Source of the DNA: Pseudomonas sp. B28(2017)
GTDB lineage: Bacteria > Pseudomonadota > Gammaproteobacteria > Pseudomonadales > Pseudomonadaceae
NCBI RefSeq assembly: GCF_002113025.1
Contig: NZ_NEJH01000005.1
Coordinates: 186,001-250,000, forward strand
Length of the DNA: 64,000 nt
Reading direction: 5' to 3'
Below the pieces are notes generated by a model. That model saw only the letters and a list, made by a program, of their open reading frames with translations. It searched no databases and had not been told where the DNA came from. The translations under genes and the position numbers were made by a program. Of this stretch, positions 25,870 to 35,058 are shown one piece after another; position 1 is the first letter of the stretch, and each line of letters begins with the position of its first letter.

Positions 25870-26000
25870 CTGATATCTCCGCATCAATGCGGCCCATATT
25901 AACCAATGAAAATTGCATGGTGACTGTACTTCTACTTCTAAAAAGCATGCAGATGCTTCGATATGGGTGCAAAGCGGCATGATTGCAGGAGCTTTCACGC

Positions 26001-26032
26001 AAAAACAAACCCCGCCGATCAAGGCGGGGTTT
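26001..26032 (-). terminator. Intrinsic terminator after the DUF2897 gene
   Basis: A stem of AAACCCCGCC (26007-26016) and GGCGGGGTTT (26023-26032) lies five bases beyond the DUF2897 stop. On the minus strand it runs into GTTTGTTTTT. It also lies 130 bases upstream of the TetR start, insulating that gene. Confidence 0.88.
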
Positions 26033-26036
26033 TCAG

Positions 26037-26204
26037 TCAGCGGTCCTGGGCTTCCTTGGCGTCCATTTCCGCATTGCGTTCGGCGACGCGCTTACGTTGC
26101 TCTTCGGTCAGTTCGACCTTGTTTGCGGTGTCGCGCAGCAGCATCAGACCACCAACGATCGAGCCGATGGCAACGACCAGAATCAACCAGGCATACCAGG
26201 GCAT
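26037..26204 (-). CDS. DUF2897-family small membrane protein
   Basis: A 55-residue protein with one N-terminal TM helix (MPWYAWLILVVAIGSIVGGL) and a charged C-terminal tail (VELTEEQRKRVAERNAEMDA). This is the layout of the DUF2897 family, whose function is unknown. The start at 26204 is fixed by AAGGAG seven bases upstream. A longer frame to 26258 has no ribosome site and adds a non-conserved extension that runs through a terminator hairpin. Confidence 0.85.
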   Translation of the reverse strand: MPWYAWLILVVAIGSIVGGLMLLRDTANKVELTEEQRKRVAERNAEMDAKEAQDR

Positions 26205-26214
26205 AGGACTCTCC

Positions 26215-26250
26215 TTGAAAACAGGCGGTTGGCGAGGGTTCGCCAACCGC
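26215..26250 (-). terminator. Terminator between the permease and DUF2897 genes
   Basis: GCGGTTGGCG (26225-26234) pairs with CGCCAACCGC (26241-26250) around AGGGTT. On the minus strand the hairpin is followed by CTGTTTTC. It lies 94 bases after the permease stop and right upstream of the DUF2897 ribosome site, so it probably ends permease transcription. Confidence 0.65.
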
Positions 26251-26343
26251 TCATGCATACCACTTTGAGCGATTGGGTTTTATCGCAGTTCCATCGCTAT
26301 CACTCCATTCTATGCCTGTTGTTCAAGGTTCACCCGAACGCAT

Positions 26344-27708
26344 TCAATGTCCGGTGAGCATCGCATCCGCCGGTGCGTCGGCGCGCAACTGTGCGGTGAG
26401 CATGAAGTACACGAAACCTGCCGCCATGAAGGCCAGGAAGATCAGACCGATCAACGTGTTGAACCAGGCCATCGCCACCAGGCACACCACCGCCAGCATC
26501 AGTGCAATGAACGGCACCAACGGGTAACACGGGGCGCGGAAGGTGCGTTCCAGGTTCGGCTCGGTTTTACGCAGTTTGAACAGGCTGAGCATGCTCATGA
26601 TGTACATCACGATGGCGCCGAATACGGCCATGGTGATCATCGCGGCGGTCAGCGTCATTCCGCCGAGGTTGATCAGGCCGTCGCTGTAGATGGCCGCTAT
26701 GCCGATTACTCCGCCGGCGACGATGGCTCTGTGCGGGGTTTGAAAGCGCGACAACCTGGCCAGGGACGCCGGCAGGTAACCGGCCCGGGCGAGGGCAAAG
26801 AACTGCCGCGAGTAGCCAAGGATGATCCCGTGGAAGCTCGCCACCAGACCGAACAGGCCGATCCACACCAGCATGTGCAGCCAGCCCGAGCTTTCGCCGA
26901 CCACGGTTTTCATCGCCTGCGGCAGCGGGTCGTTGATATTCGACAGGGTGCGCCAGTCGCCGACGCCACCGGCGAAGAACATCACGCCCATCGCCAGCAG
27001 TACCAAGGTCAGGATACCGCTGATGTAAGCCTTGGGAATCGTGCGTTTCGGGTCCTTGGCTTCTTCGGCAGCCATGGCTGCGCCTTCGATGGCGAGGAAG
27101 AACCAGATGGCAAAGGGGATCGCCGCGAATATCCCGGCGATCGCCGGAGCACCGAACACGTCGGCGCCGGCCCAGCCATTGAGTGCGAAGTTGCTGAAGC
27201 TGAACGCCGGAGCGACCACGCCCATGAATACCAGCAATTCAGCGACCGCCAACACGCAGACCACCAGTTCGAAGGTCGCCGCCAGTTTCACCCCGAGGAT
27301 GTTGAGGCCCATGAATACGATGTAGGCACCGACTGCCGCGTGTTTAGGGTCCAGGGCTGGAAACTGGACATTGAGGTAGGCGCCGATGGCCAAGGCAATC
27401 GCCGGTGGGGCGAAGACGAATTCGATCAGTGTCGCCAGCCCGGCGATCAACCCGCCTTTTTCGCCAAAGGCGCGACGGCTGTAGGCAAAGGGACCGCCCG
27501 CATGAGGAATGGCGGTGGTCAGCTCGGTGAAACTGAAGATGAAGCAGGTGTAAAGGGTGGCGACCATGAACGAGGTGACCAGAAAGCCCAAAGTCCCGGC
27601 TACGCCCCAGCCATAGCTCCAGCCGAAATACTCCCCGGAAATCACCAGCCCGACTGCAATGCCCCACAGGTGCAACGTGCCCAGCGTGGGTTTGAGTTGT
27701 GTGTTCAT
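26344..27708 (-). CDS. Amino acid/ethanolamine permease (APC superfamily)
   Basis: A 454-residue inner-membrane transporter with about 12 TM helices. The N-terminal region WGIAVGLVISGEYFGWSYGW and the segment HAGGPFAYSRRAFGEKGG match the ethanolamine permease branch of the APC family, which imports ethanolamine by proton symport. FFLAIEGAAMAAEEAKDP in the central loop is also typical. The start at 27708 follows GGGAG. No eutBC ammonia-lyase genes are next to it, so the substrate is a family-level call. It is probably transcribed alone. Confidence 0.85.
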   Translation of the reverse strand: MNTQLKPTLGTLHLWGIAVGLVISGEYFGWSYGWGVAGTLGFLVTSFMVATLYTCFIFSFTELTTAIPHAGGPFAYSRRAFGEKGGLIAGLATLIEFVFAPPAIALAIGAYLNVQFPALDPKHAAVGAYIVFMGLNILGVKLAATFELVVCVLAVAELLVFMGVVAPAFSFSNFALNGWAGADVFGAPAIAGIFAAIPFAIWFFLAIEGAAMAAEEAKDPKRTIPKAYISGILTLVLLAMGVMFFAGGVGDWRTLSNINDPLPQAMKTVVGESSGWLHMLVWIGLFGLVASFHGIILGYSRQFFALARAGYLPASLARLSRFQTPHRAIVAGGVIGIAAIYSDGLINLGGMTLTAAMITMAVFGAIVMYIMSMLSLFKLRKTEPNLERTFRAPCYPLVPFIALMLAVVCLVAMAWFNTLIGLIFLAFMAAGFVYFMLTAQLRADAPADAMLTGH

Positions 27709-27946
27709 GCGTTTGCTCCCTGAGTGGTTTGGAAAGCTCAGTGGAGGGCTGTGCAGTGGGCGTGCCATTTTGCGAGGGTACGTCGTAATGGCTGGAAAGC
27801 TGTCGTATCGGGGATGTTCGCCCTTGGATACACGAATTTTGTGCGTCAGTCAGGGGCGCCGCTACTTCAAATGCCGCTTTCGAGAGCAAGCCCGCAGCCA
27901 GCTACCGCTGCAACGCGGGTATGCCGGTGCGGGCAGCGGTTGATGC

Positions 27947-28816
27947 TCAGGTTTGTTCAGTTAGGCATTCGCGCAACGCCGTTTGCCAGTCAGGTTGACT
28001 GACACCCCAATCGCGTTGCAAGCGACTGCAATCCAGGCGCGAGTTGAGCGGTCGGGCGGCGGGTGTCGGGTAGTCGCTGGTCGGGATCGGAAACAGTTCG
28101 GCGCAGGGCTTGCCCTGTTGTCGCAATGCCTCGCCGATCGCCTGGGCGAAACCGAACCAGGAGGTTTCACCTTGAGCGGTCAGGTGATAGGTACCCCAGT
28201 TTGCAGCCGTGTTCGTCTGCCAGCGTTCAATCAAGGCAAGGGTGCTGTTGGCGATTGTACCGGCCCATGTAGGTGCGCCGATTTGATCGGCGACTACACG
28301 TAGCTCCGGTTTTTCTTGCAGCAAACGTTGCATCGTCAGCAGAAAGTTACGGCCATGACTCGAATAGACCCAGCTGGTACGCAGGATCAGATGTTTACCA
28401 TGCACGTCCCTGATCGCCTGCTCACCGGCCAGCTTGCTCTTGCCGTATACCCCGAGCGGATTGGGCGTGTCGTCCTCGTTGTAAGGCCCGGCTTTCGTCC
28501 CGTCGAATACATAGTCCGTGGAGTAATGTATCAACGGGATGTCGAGAGCCAGCGCTTCTTCAGCAAGGATGCCGGGAGCTATGGCGTTAATGGCAAAGGC
28601 CGATTGTGGCTCGCTTTCTGCCAGATCAACCGCTGTATGGGCTGCTGCGTTGATGATCAGATCGGGCCGGAGGTTTTGCACCTGACGGCGAATCTGATCG
28701 GGTTGCGCGAGATCGAGCTGATCGCGACCCAATACGATCAGTTCGCCGACGGCACCCAGCCGCTGTTGCAGCTCATGTGAGACCTGACCATGCCGGCCAT
28801 TGATGAGTACTTTCAT
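27947..28816 (-). CDS. rmlD: dTDP-4-dehydrorhamnose reductase
   Basis: A 289-residue SDR that reduces dTDP-4-keto-L-rhamnose to dTDP-L-rhamnose with NADPH. Motifs: MKVLINGRHGQVSHEL (cofactor loop, with GRHGQVS), INAAAHTAVDLAESE, HYSTDYVFDGTKAGPYNE and YGKSKLAGEQAI. It is the last of the minus-strand genes rmlB-rmlA-rmlD. The 49-base gap to rmlA suggests one transcript. The 3,5-epimerase RmlC that makes its substrate is not encoded beside it. Confidence 0.93.
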   Translation of the reverse strand: MKVLINGRHGQVSHELQQRLGAVGELIVLGRDQLDLAQPDQIRRQVQNLRPDLIINAAAHTAVDLAESEPQSAFAINAIAPGILAEEALALDIPLIHYSTDYVFDGTKAGPYNEDDTPNPLGVYGKSKLAGEQAIRDVHGKHLILRTSWVYSSHGRNFLLTMQRLLQEKPELRVVADQIGAPTWAGTIANSTLALIERWQTNTAANWGTYHLTAQGETSWFGFAQAIGEALRQQGKPCAELFPIPTSDYPTPAARPLNSRLDCSRLQRDWGVSQPDWQTALRECLTEQT

Positions 28817-28865
28817 GGGGAAAGTTCACTCTCGCCCAAGGGCAGATCGGGCTCACACGGACTCA

Positions 28866-29738
28866 TTACTCTTCCCCTGCCAATTTGGCCAGGTACTGGC
28901 CATAGCCCGTTTTGCCGAAGTATTGGGCGCGCTCCAGCAGTTGGTCGCGGTCGATCCAGCCATTCTCATAGGCTATCTCTTCCAGGCACGCCACTTTCAG
29001 GCCTTGGCGGTGTTCGATGGTTTGCACGTACTGAGAGGCTTCGAGCAGGCTATCGTGGGTGCCGGTGTCGAGCCAGGCAAAGCCTCGACCAAAACGCTCG
29101 ACCTGCAGATCGCCACGTTGCAGATAGGCATTGTTGACGTCGGTTATTTCCAGCTCGCCGCGAGGCGAAGGTTTCACCGCCTTGGCGATCTCGATCACAT
29201 CGTTGTCATAGAAATACAGGCCGGTCACGGCATAACTGGATTTCGGCTTTTTCGGTTTTTCTTCGATCGAAAGCGCACGACCATCGCTGTCGAAATCGAT
29301 GACACCGAAGCGCTCGGGGTCTTTGACCCAGTAGCCGAACACGGTGGCACCGGAGGCGCGTTTTGCCGCGTTCTGCAATTGTTCGCCAAAGTGCTGACCA
29401 TGGAAGATGTTGTCGCCCAGGATCAGGCACACAGGGTCATCGCCAATGAACTCTTCGCCAATCAGAAAAGCCTGGGCCAGGCCGTCCGGTGATGGCTGCT
29501 CGGCAAAGCTGAAGTTCACCCCGAACTGACTGCCATCACCCAGCAGATTGCGATACTGAGGTAGATCCTGCGGGGTGGAGATCAGCAGGATATCCTTGAT
29601 GCCGGCCAGCATCAGCACCGAGATCGGATAGTAGATCATCGGCTTGTCGTAGACCGGCAACAGCTGTTTCGACACTCCGAGCGTAATTGGATGCAGGCGT
29701 GTGCCCGAGCCGCCCGCCAAAACGATACCTTTCATCAT
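28866..29738 (-). CDS. rmlA: Glucose-1-phosphate thymidylyltransferase
   Basis: This enzyme joins Glc-1-P and dTTP to form dTDP-glucose, the entry to dTDP-6-deoxy sugars. The nucleotidyltransferase signature GIVLAGGSGTRLHP is at the start, with SKQLLPVYDKPMIYYP, LILGDNIFHGQ, GYWVKDPERFGVIDFD, EEKPKKPKSSYAVTGLYF and GFAWLDTGTHDSLLEA. The length (290 residues) is normal. The ATG at 29738 overlaps the rmlB stop (ATGA-type coupling) and is eight bases from AGGAG. A second ATG directly follows. It supplies dTDP-glucose for RmlB. Confidence 0.95.
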   Translation of the reverse strand: MMKGIVLAGGSGTRLHPITLGVSKQLLPVYDKPMIYYPISVLMLAGIKDILLISTPQDLPQYRNLLGDGSQFGVNFSFAEQPSPDGLAQAFLIGEEFIGDDPVCLILGDNIFHGQHFGEQLQNAAKRASGATVFGYWVKDPERFGVIDFDSDGRALSIEEKPKKPKSSYAVTGLYFYDNDVIEIAKAVKPSPRGELEITDVNNAYLQRGDLQVERFGRGFAWLDTGTHDSLLEASQYVQTIEHRQGLKVACLEEIAYENGWIDRDQLLERAQYFGKTGYGQYLAKLAGEE

Positions 29739-30817
29739 ACGAGCAACTCCTTGGGATTGATGGCGCCAAGGCGTTCGCCCTGATAGCTGCCATCTTGAAC
29801 ACGGCGGCACCACTCCATGTTGTCCAGGTACCACTGAACGGTTTTGCGCAAGCCGGTTTCGAACGTTTCTTCGGGCACCCAGCCCAGTTCGCGTTCAATC
29901 TTGCTGGCATCGATTGCGTAGCGTAAGTCATGACCAGGACGATCCTGGACGAACTTGATCAGGTCGGCGTAATGCGCAACGCCCTCAGGCTTGTGCGGTG
30001 CCAGTTCTTCCAGCAGGGCGCAGATGCCACGCACCACGTCGATGTTCTTTTGTTCGTTGTGCCCGCCGATGTTGTAGGTCTCGCCGACGGTGCCGGTGGT
30101 TACCACCTTGAGCAGTGCCCGCGCATGATCTTCGACGAACAACCAGTCGCGCACTTGCAGGCCATTGCCATACACCGGCAGCGGCTTGCCGGCCAAGGCA
30201 TTGAGGATGACCAGCGGAATCAGTTTCTCGGGGAAGTGGAACGGTCCGTAATTGTTCGAGCAATTGGTCAGCAGCACCGGCAGGCCATAGGTTCGCTGCC
30301 AGGCGCGGACCAGGTGGTCGGACGCTGCCTTGCTGGCGGAGTAGGGCGAGCTCGGTGCGTAGGGCGTCGTTTCCGTAAACAGATCGTCGACACCGTGCAG
30401 GTCGCCGTAAACCTCGTCAGTGGAGATGTGATGAAAGCGGAAGGCGCTTTTCTCAGGCTCCGGGAGGGCTTGCCAATACGCGCGGGTGGCCTCGAGAAGG
30501 CTGTAGGTGCCAACGATGTTGGTCTGGATGAATTCCGATGGTCCGTCGATGGAGCGATCGACGTGGGACTCCGCTGCCAGGTGCATGATCGCGTGAGGCT
30601 GGAAACGTGCCAGCACGGCTGTGACGGTCACCTGATCCACGATATCGGCCTGAACGAACTCGTAGCGAGTGTCATTGGCAATACTGGTCAGCGACTCGAG
30701 ATTACCGGCATAGGTCAGTTTGTCCAGGTTGAGCACTTCATGCTCAGTGTGTTGAATCAGCTCGCGAACAAGGGCCGAGCCTATGAAGCCGGCTCCGCCG
30801 GTGATAAGGATACGCAT
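29735..30817 (-). CDS. rmlB: dTDP-glucose 4,6-dehydratase
   Basis: A 360-residue extended SDR that converts dTDP-glucose to dTDP-4-keto-6-deoxyglucose. Motifs: MRILITGGAGFIGSALV, HLAAESHVDRSIDGP, FHHISTDEVYGDL, PYSASKAASDHLVRAW, TNCSNNYGPFHFPEKLIPL and GNGLQVRDWLFVEDHA. The start at 30817 is the usual family start. The open frame upstream (to 30967) has no similarity. Its product is the branch point for dTDP-L-rhamnose (RmlC/RmlD) and for dTDP-Fuc4N through WecE at 7.7 kb. Confidence 0.95.
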   Translation of the reverse strand: MRILITGGAGFIGSALVRELIQHTEHEVLNLDKLTYAGNLESLTSIANDTRYEFVQADIVDQVTVTAVLARFQPHAIMHLAAESHVDRSIDGPSEFIQTNIVGTYSLLEATRAYWQALPEPEKSAFRFHHISTDEVYGDLHGVDDLFTETTPYAPSSPYSASKAASDHLVRAWQRTYGLPVLLTNCSNNYGPFHFPEKLIPLVILNALAGKPLPVYGNGLQVRDWLFVEDHARALLKVVTTGTVGETYNIGGHNEQKNIDVVRGICALLEELAPHKPEGVAHYADLIKFVQDRPGHDLRYAIDASKIERELGWVPEETFETGLRKTVQWYLDNMEWCRRVQDGSYQGERLGAINPKELLV

Positions 30818-31159
30818 GTAGGGCCAGCCTTTTTCAGTAATGCGAATGGCGGTAGCTTGCAGGCACGAGCGCAGAGGTGCAAGAGTTCTTGACCAATTCG
30901 GTTGCGTCGCGCCTATCGGCAGGATTATCCATGACTTGCAGCAGACACTCACTACTCTCGAGCACATTTTATAGCTCTACCTGCGACACATCCGGTTTTC
31001 TCCGTACCGGAACGCCTTCCGGCAAACTCTAACCCCTGCGTAAACCCACTCTTTACGCTTTCTTTATGCCCCGCGCGCACCCTCGGTCTCGTTCCTTTAC
31101 AGCCTCCTTTCCGACAATGACTCCACACGCGGCAATGCGCCGTAACACGGAGAACTTCC
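30818..31159. other. Divergent promoter region between rmlB and kdpF
   Basis: A 342-base non-coding region separates the minus-strand rml genes from the plus-strand kdp genes and must hold both promoters. The kdp side carries a T-rich KdpE-like site at 31052. I did not find a confident sigma-70 pair by eye. An AACACGGAG ribosome-site region precedes kdpF. Confidence 0.6.
31052..31073 (+). promoter_or_regulatory. KdpE-like operator upstream of kdpFABC
   Basis: The sequence TTTACGCTTTCTTTATGCCC (followed by CG) closely resembles the T-rich KdpE-binding site in front of E. coli kdpFABC as I remember it (TTTA-N2-C-TTT-N-TTTA-N2-CCCCG). It lies 87 bases upstream of the kdpF start, a plausible place for activator binding. 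The match was judged by eye, not by a scored matrix. Confidence 0.55.
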
Positions 31160-31249
31160 ATGAGCGTTCTGGACGGGGTGTCACTGCTGTTGGCAGTGGG
31201 GCTGTTCATTTATCTGTTGGTTGCGCTGTTGCGCGCGGACCGGAACTAG
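31160..31249 (+). CDS. kdpF: K+-transporting ATPase small subunit KdpF
   Basis: A 29-residue single-TM peptide: SVLDGVSLLLAVGLFIYLLV, then ALLRADRN. KdpF stabilises the KdpFABC complex at the membrane. Although very short, it is well supported by its composition, by its position eight bases before kdpA, and by the TAGGAG at its own stop, which acts as the kdpA ribosome site. CACGGAG lies upstream of its ATG. Confidence 0.92.
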   Translation: MSVLDGVSLLLAVGLFIYLLVALLRADRN

Positions 31250-31257
31250 GAGCGGCT

Positions 31258-32961
31258 ATGCACAGTTATGACTATTGGCTGATCCTCGGGTTTTTCGCGG
31301 TGGTATTGGTCCCGGCACCGTTTCTCGGGCGCTTCTACTACAAGGTGATGGAAGGACAGCGCACCTGGCTGACACCGATTCTCGGCCCGGTCGAACGTGG
31401 TTGTTATCGTCTGGCCGGCGTCGATCCGCAGGCCGAACAGAGCTGGCAGAAGTACACGCTGGCCTTGCTCGCCTTCAACTTTGCGGGGTTCCTGCTGCTG
31501 TTCGCGATCCTGTTGTTCCAGGACCACTTGCCGCTGAACCCGCAAAACCTGCCGGGCCAGGAGTGGACACTGGCGTTCAACACCGCCATCAGTTTCATGA
31601 CCAACACTAACTGGCAGGCCTACAGCGGCGAAGCGTCCTTGAGCTATCTGAGCCAGATGGTCGGCCTCACCGTGCAGAACTTCGTCAGCGCCGCCACCGG
31701 CCTCGCGGTTCTGGTTGCGCTGTGCCGTGGTATCGGTCGCAAATCCACCGCATCGCTTGGCAACTTCTGGGTCGACATGACCCGCGCCACCCTCTACGGC
31801 TTGTTGCCACTGTGCCTGCTGCTGGCGCTGTATCTGGTCTGTCAGGGCGTGCCGCAAACCTTCGCGCAATACGTGAATGCGGTCACCGTGCAGGGCGTTG
31901 ATCAAGTGATCCCGCTGGGCCCGGCCGCCAGCCAGATTGCGATCAAGCAATTGGGCACCAACGGTGGTGGCTTCTTTGGTGTGAACTCGGCGCATCCGTT
32001 CGAGAACCCGACGGCGTGGAGCAACCTGTTCGAAGTGGCCTCGATCATCCTGATTCCGGTGGCACTGGTGTTCACCTTCGGCCACTACGTGAAGGACCTG
32101 CGTCAGAGTCGCGCGATCATCGCCTGCATGCTGGCGCTGTTCCTGATCGGCGGCGCAACCTCGCTGTGGGCCGAATACCAACCGAACCCGGCCTTGAACA
32201 ACGTCTCTGTCGAGCAGGCCGCGCCGCTGGAAGGCAAGGAAGCACGCTTCGGCACCACCGCCACCGTGCTCTGGTCGGTGACCACCACATCCGCTTCCAA
32301 TGGTTCGGTGAACGGCATGCACGACAGCCTCAACCCACTGAGCGGCATGGTGGCGCTGGTCAACATGATGGTCGGCGAAGTGATCTTCGGCGGCGTCGGT
32401 GCCGGGCTCTACGGCATGTTGCTCAACGTGCTGATCGCAGTGTTCCTTGCCGGGCTGATGATTGGCCGTACTCCGGAATACCTCGGCAAGAAACTGCAGG
32501 CCAAGGAAGTGCAATTGCTGGTAGTGACCCTGATGGTCATGCCGATTGGCGTACTGGTGCTCGGCGCGATCGCCGCCAGCCTGCCAGGCCCGGTGGCTGC
32601 CGTGAGCAATCCAGGCGCCCACGGTTTCAGTCAACTGCTCTACGCCTACACCTCGGCCAGTGCCAACAACGGCTCGGCGTTCGGCGGCTTTGGTGCCAAC
32701 ACTCCGTTCCACAACCTGATGCTGGGGCTTGGCATGTTGATCGGTCGTTTCGGTTACATCCTCCCGGTCCTGGCCCTGGCTGGCAGCCTGGCGATGAAGA
32801 AAACCGCACCGATCGGCCAGAACAGCTTTCCGACCCACGGCCCGCTGTTCGTGACCCTGCTGACCGTGACCATTTTGCTGGTGGGTGGTTTGACCTTCTT
32901 GCCGACCCTGGCGTTGGGGCCGATTGCCGAACACTTGAGCATGGCTGCTCTTCTGAAATAG
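31258..32961 (+). CDS. kdpA: K+-transporting ATPase subunit KdpA
   Basis: This is the channel-like, K+-selective subunit of the high-affinity potassium pump KdpFABC, in the inner membrane. The 567 residues have ten or so TM helices and the four filter-type loops of the SKT superfamily: FNTAISFMTNTNWQAYSG, IKQLGTNGGGFFGVNSAHPF, SASNGSVNGMHDSLNPLSGM and SASANNGSAFGGFG. ATG 31258 with TAGGAG ahead of it is the family start. The frame is open far upstream but overlaps kdpF. Glycines of the selectivity filter (TNGGGFFG) are intact. Confidence 0.96.
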   Translation: MHSYDYWLILGFFAVVLVPAPFLGRFYYKVMEGQRTWLTPILGPVERGCYRLAGVDPQAEQSWQKYTLALLAFNFAGFLLLFAILLFQDHLPLNPQNLPGQEWTLAFNTAISFMTNTNWQAYSGEASLSYLSQMVGLTVQNFVSAATGLAVLVALCRGIGRKSTASLGNFWVDMTRATLYGLLPLCLLLALYLVCQGVPQTFAQYVNAVTVQGVDQVIPLGPAASQIAIKQLGTNGGGFFGVNSAHPFENPTAWSNLFEVASIILIPVALVFTFGHYVKDLRQSRAIIACMLALFLIGGATSLWAEYQPNPALNNVSVEQAAPLEGKEARFGTTATVLWSVTTTSASNGSVNGMHDSLNPLSGMVALVNMMVGEVIFGGVGAGLYGMLLNVLIAVFLAGLMIGRTPEYLGKKLQAKEVQLLVVTLMVMPIGVLVLGAIAASLPGPVAAVSNPGAHGFSQLLYAYTSASANNGSAFGGFGANTPFHNLMLGLGMLIGRFGYILPVLALAGSLAMKKTAPIGQNSFPTHGPLFVTLLTVTILLVGGLTFLPTLALGPIAEHLSMAALLK

Positions 32962-32979
32962 GGAGCTAAGGAATCCATC

Positions 32980-35046
32980 ATGAATATGCATGTTCCTGCT
33001 GCAAAACCTGCCTCACCGACCAAGTCGGCCGAAGCACCAAAAACCGCAATCTCGGCCCTCTGGCGTCCGGCGTTGCTGCAAGCCTTCGTCAAGCTCGACC
33101 CACGGCAATTGCAACGTGCGCCGGTGATGTTGGTGGTCGAGCTGACTGCAATCCTGACCACTGTGCTGTGCTTCGTGCCGGACACTGCGGTGCCGACTTT
33201 CGTCGCCGCGCAAATTGCCCTGTGGCTGTGGTTCACCGTGCTGTTCGCCAATTTCGCCGAGGCCCTGGCCGAAGGTCGCGGCAAGGCCCGCGCCGACAGT
33301 CTCAAGGCTGGCAGCGAAGGTTTGAGCGCTCGCCGCAAAACCAGCAACGGCACCTTCCAGGTGGTGCCGGCCACCAGCCTGCGCAAGGGCGATGTGGTGC
33401 GCGTCGAAGCAGGGGAGATGATCCCCGGTGACGGTGAAGTGATCGAAGGCATCGCGGCGGTCAATGAAGCGGCGATTACCGGTGAATCGGCACCGGTGAT
33501 TCGCGAGTCCGGTGGCGACCGCTCGGCCGTCACCGGCAATACAAGGCTGGTGTCCGACTGGCTGCTGGTGAGGATCACCGCCAACCCTGGCGAATCGACC
33601 CTGGACCGCATGATCGCTCTGGTCGAAGGCGCCAAACGCCAGAAAACCCCGAACGAAGTGGCTCTGGACATCCTGCTGATCGGCCTGACCCTGATCTTCC
33701 TGATGGTGGTCGTGACCCTGCAACCGTTCGCCCACTTCGCCAATGGCAGCCTGCCGCTGGTATTCCTGGTGGCATTGTTGGTCACGTTGATTCCGACCAC
33801 CATCGGCGGTTTGCTGTCGGCCATCGGTATCGCCGGCATGGATCGGCTGGTACGCCTGAACGTGATCGCCAAGTCCGGTCGTGCGGTGGAAGCGGCGGGC
33901 GACGTGCACGTCCTGCTGCTGGACAAGACCGGCACCATCACCTTCGGTAACCGTCGTTGCTCGGCGGTGTATGCCGCCCCGGGTGTGACGGCCAGGGAAC
34001 TGGCCGAAGGCGCATTGCTGGCTTCGCTGGCCGACGACACCGCTGAAGGCAAGTCGATCGTCGAATACCTGCGTGGCACTCATCCGCAACCTGAGCCTTC
34101 CGCCGATGGGCTGACAGCCGTGCCATTCAGTGCCGAAACCCGCTTGTCCGGTGTCGACTATCAGGGGCGCGTGTACCGCAAAGGGGCGGTGGATTCGTTG
34201 CTGGCGTTCATTGGCCTCAAGCGGGTGGATCTGGCTGCACCGTTGTCCCGTGAAATCGACAGGATTGCCCAAAGCGGTGGCACGCCGTTGCTGGTGTGTG
34301 CCGACGGCAAGTTGCTCGGTGTGATCCACCTCAAGGACGTGGTCAAGCCGGGCATCCGCGAGCGTTTCGCCGAGCTGCGCAAACTGGGCATTCGCACCGT
34401 CATGGTCACCGGCGACAACCCGTTGACCGCCGCTGCCATCGCCGCCGAAGCGGGTGTGGATGACGTGCTGGCGGAAGCCACGCCGGAGAAAAAACTGGCA
34501 CGCATTCGTCACGAGCAAAACGACGGTCGCCTGGTCGCCATGTGCGGCGACGGCGCCAACGACGCCCCGGCACTGGCCCAGGCGGACGTCGGCATGGCAA
34601 TGAACGATGGCACACAAGCCGCACGTGAAGCGGCCAATATGGTCGACCTCGACAGCGACCCGACCAAGTTGCTGGACGTGGTGCAGATCGGCAAGGAGTT
34701 GCTGGTGACCCGTGGTGCGCTGACGACCTTTTCCATCGCCAACGACGTGGCCAAGTACTTCGCGATTCTGCCGGCGCTGTTCGCCGCGATCTACCCGCAA
34801 CTGGGCGTGCTCAACGTGATGCACCTGAGCAGTCCGCAGAGCGCGATTCTCTCGGCGATCGTATTCAACGCCCTGATCATTGTGGTGCTGATCCCTCTGG
34901 CATTGCGCGGTGTGCGCGTGCAGGCGGCGAGTGCGGCGGCGTTGTTGCGACGCAATCTGCTGATCTATGGACTGGGCGGGATTCTGGTGCCGTTCGTGGG
35001 CATCAAGGCGATCGACATGCTGTTGACAGCGCTGCATCTGGTTTGA
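32980..35046 (+). CDS. kdpB: K+-transporting ATPase subunit KdpB
   Basis: A P-type ATPase catalytic subunit that hydrolyses ATP to drive K+ uptake through KdpA. In the 688 residues, the A-domain TGES loop (AAITGESAPV), the phosphorylation motif DKTGTITFGNR, the N-domain, and the hinge MCGDGANDAPALAQADVGMA are all present. TM helices flank them at about 40-90, 215-270 and 580-680. It starts 18 bases after kdpA. A REP pair, not kdpC, follows immediately. Confidence 0.97.
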   Translation: MNMHVPAAKPASPTKSAEAPKTAISALWRPALLQAFVKLDPRQLQRAPVMLVVELTAILTTVLCFVPDTAVPTFVAAQIALWLWFTVLFANFAEALAEGRGKARADSLKAGSEGLSARRKTSNGTFQVVPATSLRKGDVVRVEAGEMIPGDGEVIEGIAAVNEAAITGESAPVIRESGGDRSAVTGNTRLVSDWLLVRITANPGESTLDRMIALVEGAKRQKTPNEVALDILLIGLTLIFLMVVVTLQPFAHFANGSLPLVFLVALLVTLIPTTIGGLLSAIGIAGMDRLVRLNVIAKSGRAVEAAGDVHVLLLDKTGTITFGNRRCSAVYAAPGVTARELAEGALLASLADDTAEGKSIVEYLRGTHPQPEPSADGLTAVPFSAETRLSGVDYQGRVYRKGAVDSLLAFIGLKRVDLAAPLSREIDRIAQSGGTPLLVCADGKLLGVIHLKDVVKPGIRERFAELRKLGIRTVMVTGDNPLTAAAIAAEAGVDDVLAEATPEKKLARIRHEQNDGRLVAMCGDGANDAPALAQADVGMAMNDGTQAAREAANMVDLDSDPTKLLDVVQIGKELLVTRGALTTFSIANDVAKYFAILPALFAAIYPQLGVLNVMHLSSPQSAILSAIVFNALIIVVLIPLALRGVRVQAASAAALLRRNLLIYGLGGILVPFVGIKAIDMLLTALHLV

Positions 35047-35058
35047 CTGAACACCCCC

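Noticed and set aside
26347..27723. A 458-codon plus-strand frame over the permease gene
   Set aside because: The minus strand encodes a clear 12-helix transporter. The plus-strand product is polar, His/Gln-rich and lacks any family pattern.
27820..27946. A remnant of rmlC after rmlD
   Set aside because: No cupin motif was found in any frame. The sequence only shows a weak REP-like patch around 27880-27900.
30818..30967. N-terminal extension of RmlB
   Set aside because: The frame is open, but family members start at the MRILITGGAGFIG segment and the extension looks like promoter DNA.
31246..35037. Long antisense frames over kdpA and kdpB
   Set aside because: They follow the third-position GC bias of the kdp genes and have no recognisable domains or ribosome sites.
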